Assembly: GCA_039679385.1 (NCBI GenBank)
Contig: JBDKVB010000141.1
Span: forward strand, 1 to 64,000
Direction of reading: 5' to 3'
Length of the DNA stretch: 64,000 bases
Origin: Armatimonadia bacterium
GTDB taxonomy: Bacteria > Armatimonadota > Zipacnadia > Zipacnadales > JABUFB01
Below the pieces are notes generated by a model. It saw nothing but the letters and a program-made list of their open reading frames with translations. It was not told the DNA's origin and did no database searches. Within the stretch, counting starts at the first letter, position 1. The number at the start of each line of letters is the position of its first letter. Of this stretch, positions 49,021 through 55,843 are shown piece after piece. A program made the position numbers and the translations under genes.

Positions 49021-49964
49021 TTGCGAGCCTCCTCTGGGGCCTGTTGGCACTGGTGGTCGTAGCTGCGGCTGTCCTCTTCACGCTATGGTCGAGCACTTCG
49101 GGAGCGGCGCCCGGCCAGCGCTCGCTGCAGAAGCTGCTGACGCTGGACAGTCCTGAACCGCCGGATATCAGCACGCGCCCGGATGCGATACCGACCCTGA
49201 CGCGGGTTCTTGCCCGAACACCCCTCGGACGCCGGCTGCAGTTGAGGATCATACGTGCGGGCTGGCCGCTACGTCCGTCGGAGCTTGTTGCGATGAGTGT
49301 GATGGCCGGGGCAGTTGGCTGGCTTGTAGGGGCCTTCATCTGGCGCCTGCCAGGAGCAGTCACCGGGGCTGCGCTGCTGACCGTGCTGCCCTGGGTCGCC
49401 ATGGAGATCTGCCAGAGCAGCCGGAAACAAGCCCTGATGCGGCAATTGCCGGACGCGCTTGATCAGATGTGTGCGTCACTCCGCGCCGGCTATGGGTTTT
49501 CGCAGGCGCTGAAGGCCGTGGGAGACCGTACACCGCCGCCTCTGGGGCAGGAGGCTCGTCGTGTGGTCGATGAGCTCGCCATGGGGCTTTCGCTGCACGA
49601 GGCCCTCGACCGGATGATGCTCCGTACGGACCAGGCAGACCTGGCAGTGATGTGCACCGCGGTCCAGGTGCAGAACCGAACAGGTGGCAGCCTGGGAGAG
49701 GTGATCTCCAACATCGCAGAGGTGATTCGCGAGCGCGTACGCCTCGCCGGTGAGGTCGCAGCCCTGACGGCCGAAGGGCGGCTCTCTGCGGGGGTACTCA
49801 TTGTGCTGCCTCCCTGCATGGCGGTTCTGCTGGCTTTCATCAGGCCCGGCTGGCTCGATCCGCTGGTCACCGACCCCCTGGGACGCCTGATTCTCCTGGG
49901 CGGCTCGGTCTCTTTCGTCTTGGGCATCTACGTGCTGAACAAGCTCGTGAAGATCGAGCTGTAG
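49014..49964 (+). CDS. tadB: TadB inner-membrane pilus assembly protein
   Basis: The protein has 316 residues. One hydrophobic helix opens it (IASLLWGLLALVVVAAAVLF), two follow at residues 92-130 and two close it (LIVLPPCMAVLLAFI, LILLGGSVSFVLGIYVL). Between them is a type II secretion F-type domain, RQLPDALDQMCASLRAGYGFSQALKAV, then LAVMCTAVQVQNRTGGSLGEVISNIAEVIRER, with the conserved 'GG.L...L...A..iRER' pattern. It overlaps cpaF by 7 bases, so they are translationally coupled. With TadC it forms the membrane platform that the ATPase drives. Confidence 0.9.
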   Translation: MVIASLLWGLLALVVVAAAVLFTLWSSTSGAAPGQRSLQKLLTLDSPEPPDISTRPDAIPTLTRVLARTPLGRRLQLRIIRAGWPLRPSELVAMSVMAGAVGWLVGAFIWRLPGAVTGAALLTVLPWVAMEICQSSRKQALMRQLPDALDQMCASLRAGYGFSQALKAVGDRTPPPLGQEARRVVDELAMGLSLHEALDRMMLRTDQADLAVMCTAVQVQNRTGGSLGEVISNIAEVIRERVRLAGEVAALTAEGRLSAGVLIVLPPCMAVLLAFIRPGWLDPLVTDPLGRLILLGGSVSFVLGIYVLNKLVKIEL

Positions 49965-49977
49965 AGGCGGGACAGCG

Positions 49978-50922
49978 ATGATCCTAGTAGTGGCGATCGA
50001 AGTGCTGTGGTTCGCATCGGTCTTCTATCTTGTGTTTGGCGTCCTGGCGATGAGATCGAAGCCGGGACTGACCGAGCAGCTCGCCTCTCTGTCAGGTCAG
50101 GAGGCGAGTGGGCGCGTCGGACCCCTGCCCCTTGCTGCCGGCCTGGACCAGAGCTTTCACGTGCGCGTAGTCGTCCCGCTGCTGCTGCGTCTGGGCGGGA
50201 TGCTGGAGGCGATCACCCCCGCACGCACTCTGGCCGCTGCGCGCCTGAGGGTTGAACGGGCAGGCAGTCCTCATGGGCTAACGGCGATCCAGTTCCTGGG
50301 TCTGCGCGCCGCTTCGACGGCACTTGGTATCCTGGCGGGGCTCGCCCTGCTACGATGGCCGATAGCGACGGGTATGTCCAACGGACTGGTGGCCGTGCTC
50401 GTGGCCTTCGCGGGGATCCTGCTGCCCGACTACTGGCTCGAACGCCAGATAGAGACCCGAGAGCGGGCCATAAAGGTGGCACTGCCCTACAGCATTGACC
50501 TGATGGTCGCCTGTGCAGAGGCCGGTCTGGGTCTCGATCAGGCTCTGTCCGAGGTCATGCGTCGTCAGCCGGGTGCACTGGCCGACGAGTTTGGGCGGCT
50601 GCTGAAAGAGGTCGCCCTCGGCAAGACGCGGGCGGAAGCCTGGCGAGATCTCTCGCACCGGGTCGGGGTTGAGGAGTTGCGGCTTTTCGCATCGGCGATC
50701 TACCAGGCCGACCAGATGGGTACCAGCATTGCGCGGGTCTTGCGTGGACAGTCGGACGCCTTGCGCGCTCGCTACTCGATGTGGGTCCGTGAGGAAGCAG
50801 CGAAGCTGCCGGTTAAGATGATGTTTCCGCTGGTGTTCTTCATATTCCCAGCGCTGTTTGTGGTTGTGCTGGGGCCGGCCGCGGTTAGCATCATGCGCAG
50901 CATGGTGTTCCTGAACCCGTAG
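49978..50922 (+). CDS. tadC: TadC inner-membrane pilus assembly protein
   Basis: The protein has 314 residues with the TadC layout: an N-terminal helix (LWFASVFYLVFGVLAM), a pair of central helices (TALGILAGLALLRW, LVAVLVAFAGILLPDYWL), a T2SF domain (LPYSIDLMVACAEAGLGLDQALSEV, ELRLFASAIYQADQMGTSIARVLRGQSDALR) and a C-terminal helix preceded by AAKLPVKMMFPLVFFIFPALFVVVLGPA. The segment 'A..lP.K...P...f.lP' is characteristic of TadC. It is paired with TadB in the platform complex. GAGGCGG lies upstream of the ATG, 13 bases after tadB. Confidence 0.9.
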   Translation: MILVVAIEVLWFASVFYLVFGVLAMRSKPGLTEQLASLSGQEASGRVGPLPLAAGLDQSFHVRVVVPLLLRLGGMLEAITPARTLAAARLRVERAGSPHGLTAIQFLGLRAASTALGILAGLALLRWPIATGMSNGLVAVLVAFAGILLPDYWLERQIETRERAIKVALPYSIDLMVACAEAGLGLDQALSEVMRRQPGALADEFGRLLKEVALGKTRAEAWRDLSHRVGVEELRLFASAIYQADQMGTSIARVLRGQSDALRARYSMWVREEAAKLPVKMMFPLVFFIFPALFVVVLGPAAVSIMRSMVFLNP

Positions 50923-50940
50923 CCGGCGGGGAGTGGAGTG

Positions 50941-50968
50941 CTTGCCTGGTCTCGGACAACCGGGCAAG
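50941..50968 (+). other. Intercistronic hairpin between tadC and cpaE
   Basis: CTTGCCTGGT, an 8-base loop and ACCGGGCAAG form a 10-pair stem (one U-G pair in RNA) 19 bases after the tadC stop and about 70 bases before the cpaE start. The rest of the operon has gaps of at most about 100 bases, so this may tune the amount of CpaE message or act as a processing site. Confidence 0.4.
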
Positions 50969-51037
50969 GGAGGGCTGGGATTGACGAGCGTCGAAGTCCA
51001 AGCAACCGGCAGTGGCGTGAGGTGCCGAGGAGACAGC

Positions 51038-52321
51038 ATGCCTGGGAAAGAGCCGGCCGACGAGGCACAACGGATCCCCGTTCTGCTCGCAGTCTCGGAC
51101 CCCGAGACGGCTACCTGGTTGCGTGCCGCCCTCGCAGAGCATGCCCTGGTGGACGTAATCGGGGAGGCCCGGGACGGGCTCGAAGCCGCGCAGATGGCGC
51201 GCGAGTGGCGTCCGATGGCCTGCGTGGTGCACGCGGAGCTTCCGGGGATGGACGGCTACCAGACTTGTGAGCTCATCAGCCTCGCGGCGCCCGAGGTTGC
51301 CACGGTGATCCTGGATGGCGAGCCCTCCGCCTTCCTGATGGAGACCGCGATGCGGGTGGGCGCTCGTGGTTGTGTGAGCCCGCACGCTGACAGCCGAGCA
51401 CTCCTGGAGATCCTGGCGGATATCGCGGCCATCGACGAACGACGTCATTCCGTCGAGTTCGCGCGGGTCACCGACCCGACGCAGGCACCGGTTGTCGTCG
51501 GTGTCAGTGCCGCCAAGGGTGGTGTCGGGAAGACCTCGATCGCGGTCAACCTGGCGAGCGTGTTCGCTCAGCGTATGCCCAACGAGACCGTTCTGGTCGA
51601 CTGTTACGCGCAGTATGCCGATGACGCGGTTGCCCTGGGGCTGCCACACCGGCACAGCATCCTTGACCTCGCCGCGCACGGGCCAATCGAGGACGGGGAC
51701 CTTGAGCAGTACCTCGTGAAGCACAGCAGTGGCCTGTGGCTCCTGCCGGGCGCCACCGAGCCTGTGGCCAGGGAGCAGATGATCACCCCGGAGTTCGTGG
51801 CGCGGCTGCTCACAGTGCTGCGACGGCGGTTCCGGGTAACGGTGTTTGACCTGCCCCCCATCATCACCCCGGCGTCTGCGCACATCATGACGCGTTGCGG
51901 ACACTTCCTGGTCATCTGCAACCTGATGGAGCTCACGACCCTGCGCGACACGTCCGTTCTTTTGCAGGCCGTCTCGGGCAAGTGGACCAGCAAGGACCGG
52001 ATCCGGGTGATCGCCAATCGTGTGACCCCGAAGAACCGGTATGCGGTGGAGGAGCTCGAGCAGGTCCTCGGCCACTCCGTCGCCTATCGGATTCCTGACG
52101 GCGGCGACCTCCCTGTAGCCGCACTGAATGCGGGCGTTCCCTTCGTCATCAGCAACCCGGAGGCGCCGGTGAGCGCAAGTGTGAAAGCGCTTGCGGACCT
52201 GCTGATGCCTCCCAAGAGCGGACCCTCGGCTCCGCGAGCGCACAAGCCAGCTGAGAGTGTGCTCGAGAAGCTGCGGCGCCGTGGAAAGGTTGGTGGCGGC
52301 TCTCCCAAGAGGCTCACCTAG
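51038..52321 (+). CDS. cpaE: CpaE/TadZ-like ATPase with degenerate receiver domain
   Basis: The protein has 427 residues. Residues about 13-130 look like a response-regulator receiver (IPVLLAVSDPETATWLRAAL, RPMACVVHAELPGMDGYQ), but His65 takes the place of the phosphorylated Asp, and the conserved Thr and Lys are also absent, so it is a pseudoreceiver. Residues about 150-400 are a MinD/ParA-like ATPase: VVGVSAAKGGVGKTSIAVNLA is the deviant Walker A box (Lys160), VLVDCYAQYADDA the next strand, and RVTVFDLPP the Walker B Asp. TadZ proteins place the pilus machine at the cell pole. The tail is basic (KLRRRGKVGGGSPKR). I chose the ATG at 51038 because GAGGAGA lies six bases upstream. Confidence 0.85.
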   Translation: MPGKEPADEAQRIPVLLAVSDPETATWLRAALAEHALVDVIGEARDGLEAAQMAREWRPMACVVHAELPGMDGYQTCELISLAAPEVATVILDGEPSAFLMETAMRVGARGCVSPHADSRALLEILADIAAIDERRHSVEFARVTDPTQAPVVVGVSAAKGGVGKTSIAVNLASVFAQRMPNETVLVDCYAQYADDAVALGLPHRHSILDLAAHGPIEDGDLEQYLVKHSSGLWLLPGATEPVAREQMITPEFVARLLTVLRRRFRVTVFDLPPIITPASAHIMTRCGHFLVICNLMELTTLRDTSVLLQAVSGKWTSKDRIRVIANRVTPKNRYAVEELEQVLGHSVAYRIPDGGDLPVAALNAGVPFVISNPEAPVSASVKALADLLMPPKSGPSAPRAHKPAESVLEKLRRRGKVGGGSPKRLT

Positions 52322-52553
52322 AGGGGGAAGCCAGAGCCGGGAACGAGAGGCCGGAGGGCGCCCTGCGTCGGGTTACTGATGCAGACGGAAGGCCCGGGTC
52401 TTGGCCGTCACGGTGAACTTGAGTCGACCCTCCGCCAGCACTTCGGTGCCGGCGGTTTGCGTTTCCCCCATCTCGCCGACGGCCTCAAGCGCGGGCTGGT
52501 TCCTCGCTCCACACAGAGAGGTGCGAAAGGCGGTAGCACAGAATTTCCGTTCG

Positions 52554-52562
52554 TGCTACAAT
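52554..52562 (+). promoter_or_regulatory. Extended -10 promoter of the prepilin/ECF operon
   Basis: TGCTACAAT is an extended -10 element (TGn plus five of six of TATAAT). No good -35 is present, as is usual for this type. Transcription would start near 52569, giving a leader of about 40 bases to the ATG at 52610. The preceding 230 bases after cpaE contain no gene, so the unit downstream is probably transcribed separately from the Tad operon. Confidence 0.4.
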
Positions 52563-52609
52563 GCTTGAGCTTGCCGGCACCTCAGTCGCAGGTGGAGAGA
52601 GGCCACATC

Positions 52610-53266
52610 ATGTCACGGCGTGGTTTCACACTCATCGAGCTGTTGGTAGTCATTGCGATCATCGCCATCCTGGCGGCCATCTTGTTCCCGGTGTTCGCGA
52701 AAGCTCGCGACAAGGCCCGGCAGGTGACATGTCTGAGTAACCTGCGTCAGTTGGGAACCGCCTTCTTCATGTACATTCAGGACTATGACTCGACCTATCC
52801 GATGGTCCCGAACTGGAAGATGAACCTCCAACCGTACATCAAGAACACCCAGATCAATGTCTGCCCGAGCCGGAGTTCCTTGCCGTGGTACTACGGTCAG
52901 GGACTGAACATCGGCTGCAGCTCACCTGTGGTGACCGGTGTGCCGCTGCAGAGCGAGACCGCCATCGTTTCGCCGAGCCACAAGATTCTGATAGTGGAGT
53001 GGGATCGCTGCAACGCCGGCCCTCCCTGCGGGCCGAAAGGGCTGCTCTCGGGCGGTGCGACCTGCTACTGGGCGGTCACGCGTGTGCATGGCGGTGGGTC
53101 GAACATCGTGTTCTGCGACGGCCACGCGAAGTGGATGAACCCGAGCGTGTACCATAGTGATACTGAGTACGCCGACAGTTCAGGCAATCCGGTGCCGGCA
53201 GCAGCGGCCGCCGTGTCTGAAAGCACCTGGCGCAAATACTGGGACATCACCTATGAAGCCGACTAG
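52610..53266 (+). CDS. Prepilin-like secreted protein with H-x9-DG domain
   Basis: The protein has 218 residues. [19 protein letters not shown] at residues 4-22 is a type IV prepilin leader and helix with Glu at +5 after the Gly-Phe cleavage site. It continues with [35 protein letters not shown], the pattern found in great numbers in Armatimonadota and Planctomycetota. Near the C-terminus, [16 protein letters not shown] contains His, nine residues, then Asp-Gly, the H-x9-DG motif of prepilin-processing-associated proteins. Four to six cysteines may form disulphides outside the cell. GGAGAGAGG precedes the ATG at 52610. It overlaps the next gene by 14 bases. Confidence 0.88.
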   Translation: MSRRGFTLIELLVVIAIIAILAAILFPVFAKARDKARQVTCLSNLRQLGTAFFMYIQDYDSTYPMVPNWKMNLQPYIKNTQINVCPSRSSLPWYYGQGLNIGCSSPVVTGVPLQSETAIVSPSHKILIVEWDRCNAGPPCGPKGLLSGGATCYWAVTRVHGGGSNIVFCDGHAKWMNPSVYHSDTEYADSSGNPVPAAAAAVSESTWRKYWDITYEAD

Positions 53267-53861
53267 CCCTCTTCCCGAGGCAGTAGAGACGCCGGAAGCG
53301 ACCGATCGCGAGCCGCTCTTCGAGGCTCGGGATGTGGCCCTGGGCGGGCTGTTTGGGGCGCTTGCCATCGTCTTGCCGGTGGTATTCCATGCCCTCGGCC
53401 CGGGCGTAGGCCCCGTCTTCCTGCCGATGTATCTGCCGATTCTGGCGCTAGGCCTGCTGGTCTCATGGAGAACATCGGTACTGGTGGGGCTTTTGGCTCC
53501 ACTGCTCTCCTCCGTGCTGACCGGGATGCCCCCCATGGCGCCGCCGATTGCCCTGCTGATGAGTGCCGAGCTTGCGGCGCTGGCTGCGGCCGCCGGGCTG
53601 GCCCGAAGTGCTGGTGTGCCCCTGTGGGTTTCCTGCGTCCTGGCCCTAGTGGCCTCGCGGGTTGTGGGCACGCTCGCGCTCTTGACGATAGGCCATGCCC
53701 TGGGCTACAACCAGAGCATCTGGCAGTACGCGGTGCTGAGCCTGGCTCTTGCCTGGCCGGGCCTCGTTCTGCAACTTACTGTGGTCCCTGCGACGGTGTG
53801 TGCGCTGGAGAAGACAAGTCTACTGGGATCACGCTGGAGGAAGGTCACCTATGGAGCATGA
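53253..53861 (+). CDS. ECF transporter S component, substrate unknown
   Basis: The protein has 202 residues with about six membrane helices. After a polar N-terminal tail comes [19 protein letters not shown]. The region [16 protein letters not shown], then [23 protein letters not shown], is the signature of a family of S components with unassigned substrate, where 'LPMHIP' is more usual; Tyr replaces His here. The start overlaps the preceding prepilin gene by 14 bases, indicating coupling. S components bind the substrate in the membrane and work with the EcfT and EcfA proteins, both encoded downstream. The substrate cannot be deduced; many S components bring in vitamins or metals. Confidence 0.75.
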   Translation: MKPTSPLPEAVETPEATDREPLFEARDVALGGLFGALAIVLPVVFHALGPGVGPVFLPMYLPILALGLLVSWRTSVLVGLLAPLLSSVLTGMPPMAPPIALLMSAELAALAAAAGLARSAGVPLWVSCVLALVASRVVGTLALLTIGHALGYNQSIWQYAVLSLALAWPGLVLQLTVVPATVCALEKTSLLGSRWRKVTYGA

Positions 53862-54297
53862 GCATCGCGGCGTCGTGCCCGAAGGCGTAGACGACATGAC
53901 CATCCTGAAGGCCTTTCACGGTCATCTCGGGCCGTATGTCGTGGCGGGTCTACGGTTGGGACGCTACGCGCTCCGACGCCTCCAGGCCGATCCTCACTTT
54001 GGTGTAGAGGCCGATGTGTACTGCCCGGACGCGCCGCCGCCGTCCTGTGCGATGGACGGCATCCAGTTCGCGAGCGGCTGCACTCTTGGCAAGCGCAACA
54101 TCCATCACCATGTGGCCGAGGGCGTTACGGCGACCTTCCGGAAGCGGAGTACGGGTGAGACGCTGACGGTTCGGCTGCGTCCGGAGGCTATCGCACAGGC
54201 CGTTGAGGAGATGGAACGCGCCAACGACGTCGCCGGGGCTGCCTTCGTGGAGGGGCTGTCGGATGAGGAACTGATCGAGGAGTTGCCGACGCGGTGA
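53851..54297 (+). CDS. FmdE-domain protein
   Basis: The protein has 148 residues matching the FmdE domain (PF02663). FHGHLGPYVVAGLRLGRYAL at residues 22-41 carries the conserved His23 and His25; CPDAPPPSCAMDGIQFASGC at residues 58-77 holds Cys58, Cys66 and Cys77; and TLGKRN ends the core. These residues fit a metal-binding site. The domain was named for the formylmethanofuran dehydrogenase operon of methanogens; some members have an additional C-terminal zinc finger, absent here. No signal peptide, so cytoplasmic. Its ATG (53851) has GGAGGAAGG upstream and overlaps the S-component stop by 11 bases; its own stop overlaps the EcfT start. This placement suggests it handles the imported substrate or a metal cofactor. 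Confidence 0.8.
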   Translation: MEHEHRGVVPEGVDDMTILKAFHGHLGPYVVAGLRLGRYALRRLQADPHFGVEADVYCPDAPPPSCAMDGIQFASGCTLGKRNIHHHVAEGVTATFRKRSTGETLTVRLRPEAIAQAVEEMERANDVAGAAFVEGLSDEELIEELPTR

Positions 54298-55034
54298 GGA
54301 ATGGGCCTGTGGGTCCCCTGGTGAGCGCGGCCTTCCATCTTGGTTTGCTTGCCTGCGGGCTTGTCGTCTGCGCAGTCCTGGACATGACGCACGGGGCCGG
54401 GCCTATCGCCATGCTGGGTCTTGGGCTCTGCGCCATGGCAGTTCTGCGAGCTCCGGTGTTGACGCTGGTGCATCGCCTCCTGCCCCTGGTCTCCTGCGGA
54501 CTGGTTGCAGTAGCCCTTCTTCTCCTCGCTCCCGCTGCCCCGAGTGCACCGGTGGTGGTACTCCCGCTATGGGGACGCTCCGTGCCCGCCCAGGGTGCGG
54601 CGTTTGTGCTCTCGCTGTGGGTCAAGTCGGGACTGATCGTCCTGTGGCTCACCGCCTTTGCGCACGCCCTCTCAGAGCGAGATCTGCTGGAAGGGTTGAT
54701 GGCCTGGCGCTTGCCGCCGCGGGTGACGGTCCTGACTTACCTCATGGTCCGTGGTCTGAACGCTGTGGGCGAGGACGTCCAGCGGCTGTCACGCGCACGG
54801 GAAGCCCGTGGAAGACCGCGAGGGCTCTATGCGTTGCGGGTAGCGGCGTCAACGAGTCAGACGCTGCTGCTCAGGCTGGGTCGCCGGGCCGAGACTCAGG
54901 GTCTGGCTCTGGCAGCGCGGGGGTTTCGAGGAAGCCTGGAGTTGCTGGAGGTCCGGCCGCTGCGCTTTTCACACGGCCTGGCGCTTGCTCTCCTGACAGG
55001 GGCGCTGCTGTGGCTGACACATCTCTGGCTGTGA
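54294..55034 (+). CDS. ecfT: ECF transporter T component (EcfT/CbiQ family)
   Basis: The protein has 246 residues with about five to six helices (AAFHLGLLACGLVVCAVLD, LLPLVSCGLVAVALLLLAP, LWVKSGLIVLWLTAFAHAL, and a last helix near the end). The two Ala-Arg-Gly coupling motifs of the family are present: AREARGRPRG at about residues 166-175 and LAARGFRG at about 208-215; they dock onto the ATPases. It begins with a GTG whose last bases form the stop of the FmdE gene (GTGA). It is the membrane scaffold linking the S component to the ATPase. Confidence 0.8.
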   Translation: MRNGPVGPLVSAAFHLGLLACGLVVCAVLDMTHGAGPIAMLGLGLCAMAVLRAPVLTLVHRLLPLVSCGLVAVALLLLAPAAPSAPVVVLPLWGRSVPAQGAAFVLSLWVKSGLIVLWLTAFAHALSERDLLEGLMAWRLPPRVTVLTYLMVRGLNAVGEDVQRLSRAREARGRPRGLYALRVAASTSQTLLLRLGRRAETQGLALAARGFRGSLELLEVRPLRFSHGLALALLTGALLWLTHLWL

Positions 55035-55723
55035 GCATCGAGGACCTGCGTTTCGCTTACCCTGACGGCACCGAGGCCCTGCGGGGCATTGGCCTGCGCG
55101 TGCGCGAGGGCGAGCGCCTCGCCGTCCTGGGCAACAACGGTGCCGGTAAGTCCACTCTGCTCCTGCACCTGAACGGGTTGCTGCGCGGCTCTGGGGAGGT
55201 GTGTGTCCTGGGGCTCCCGCTGATCCGTCGGAATCTGGCGGCGATACGTCGGCAGGTCGGTCTCGTGTTCCAGAACCCTGACGACCAGTTGTTCATGCCC
55301 ACCGTCTTCGATGAGACTGCCTACGCAGCCATCAACGCGGGCTACAGCCGGGACGAGGTGCGGCAACGCGTCGACGAGGCGCTGTCCATCACCGGCCTCT
55401 GCGGGCTGGAGGCCAAGCATCCCCTCAACCTCAGCCTGGGGCAGAGGAAACGGCTCACCATCGCCTCGGTGCTCGTGACAGACAACCGTCTTCTGGTGCT
55501 GGATGAGCCCTCGGCGAGTCTCGACCCCGCCGCACGGGAATCCCTGATTGCCCTCCTCGGTTCGCTGCCCTCCACGATCCTGGTCGCTACCCACGACCTG
55601 TCCTTTGCCTCTGCCTCCTGCGAACGCGGCGTCGTCATCGAGGACGGGGTAGTGGTTCGCGACGGAGCTCTGCCGGAGCTGGTGGACGGGTGCCGAGAAC
55701 ACCGGTCAGCGTTACTGGGTTAG
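55010..55723 (+). CDS. ecfA: ECF transporter ATPase (EcfA/CbiO family)
   Basis: The protein has 237 residues from the GTG at 55010, which has AGGGG eight bases upstream; a GTG at 55031 overlapping the ecfT stop is the alternative and would remove 7 residues. VLGNNGAGKSTLL (residues 39-51) is Walker A, VFQNPDDQLFMPTVFDETAY is the Q-loop region typical of EcfA/CbiO, NLSLGQRKRLTIASVL is the signature (LSLGQ for LSGGQ), LLVLDEPSASLDP is Walker B and ATHDLSFA the switch His. It energises the importer encoded just upstream. Only one ATPase gene is present, so it probably acts as a homodimer. The gene ends just before a pair of hairpins. Confidence 0.88.
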   Translation: MADTSLAVSIEDLRFAYPDGTEALRGIGLRVREGERLAVLGNNGAGKSTLLLHLNGLLRGSGEVCVLGLPLIRRNLAAIRRQVGLVFQNPDDQLFMPTVFDETAYAAINAGYSRDEVRQRVDEALSITGLCGLEAKHPLNLSLGQRKRLTIASVLVTDNRLLVLDEPSASLDPAARESLIALLGSLPSTILVATHDLSFASASCERGVVIEDGVVVRDGALPELVDGCREHRSALLG

Positions 55724-55783
55724 CGGGCGTAGCCCGCCCACACAGTGCTCTCAGGCTCTACCCCTGGTGGGCAATGCTCACCA
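55723..55783 (+). terminator. Two tandem hairpins after the ECF operon
   Basis: GCGGGC, GTA, GCCCGC (55723-55737) starts at the stop codon of the ATPase gene. TGGTGGGC, AAT, GCTCACCA (55765-55783) forms a second 8-pair stem with one G-U pair. The convergent gene ends at 55844. No T-run follows either, so a terminator role is moderately supported by position only. Confidence 0.4.
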
Positions 55784-55843
55784 AGCCGTTCTCGCCCATC
55801 CTCAAGACACGGAGTACGCTCCCGGTTCAGTGACTGCAACAGG

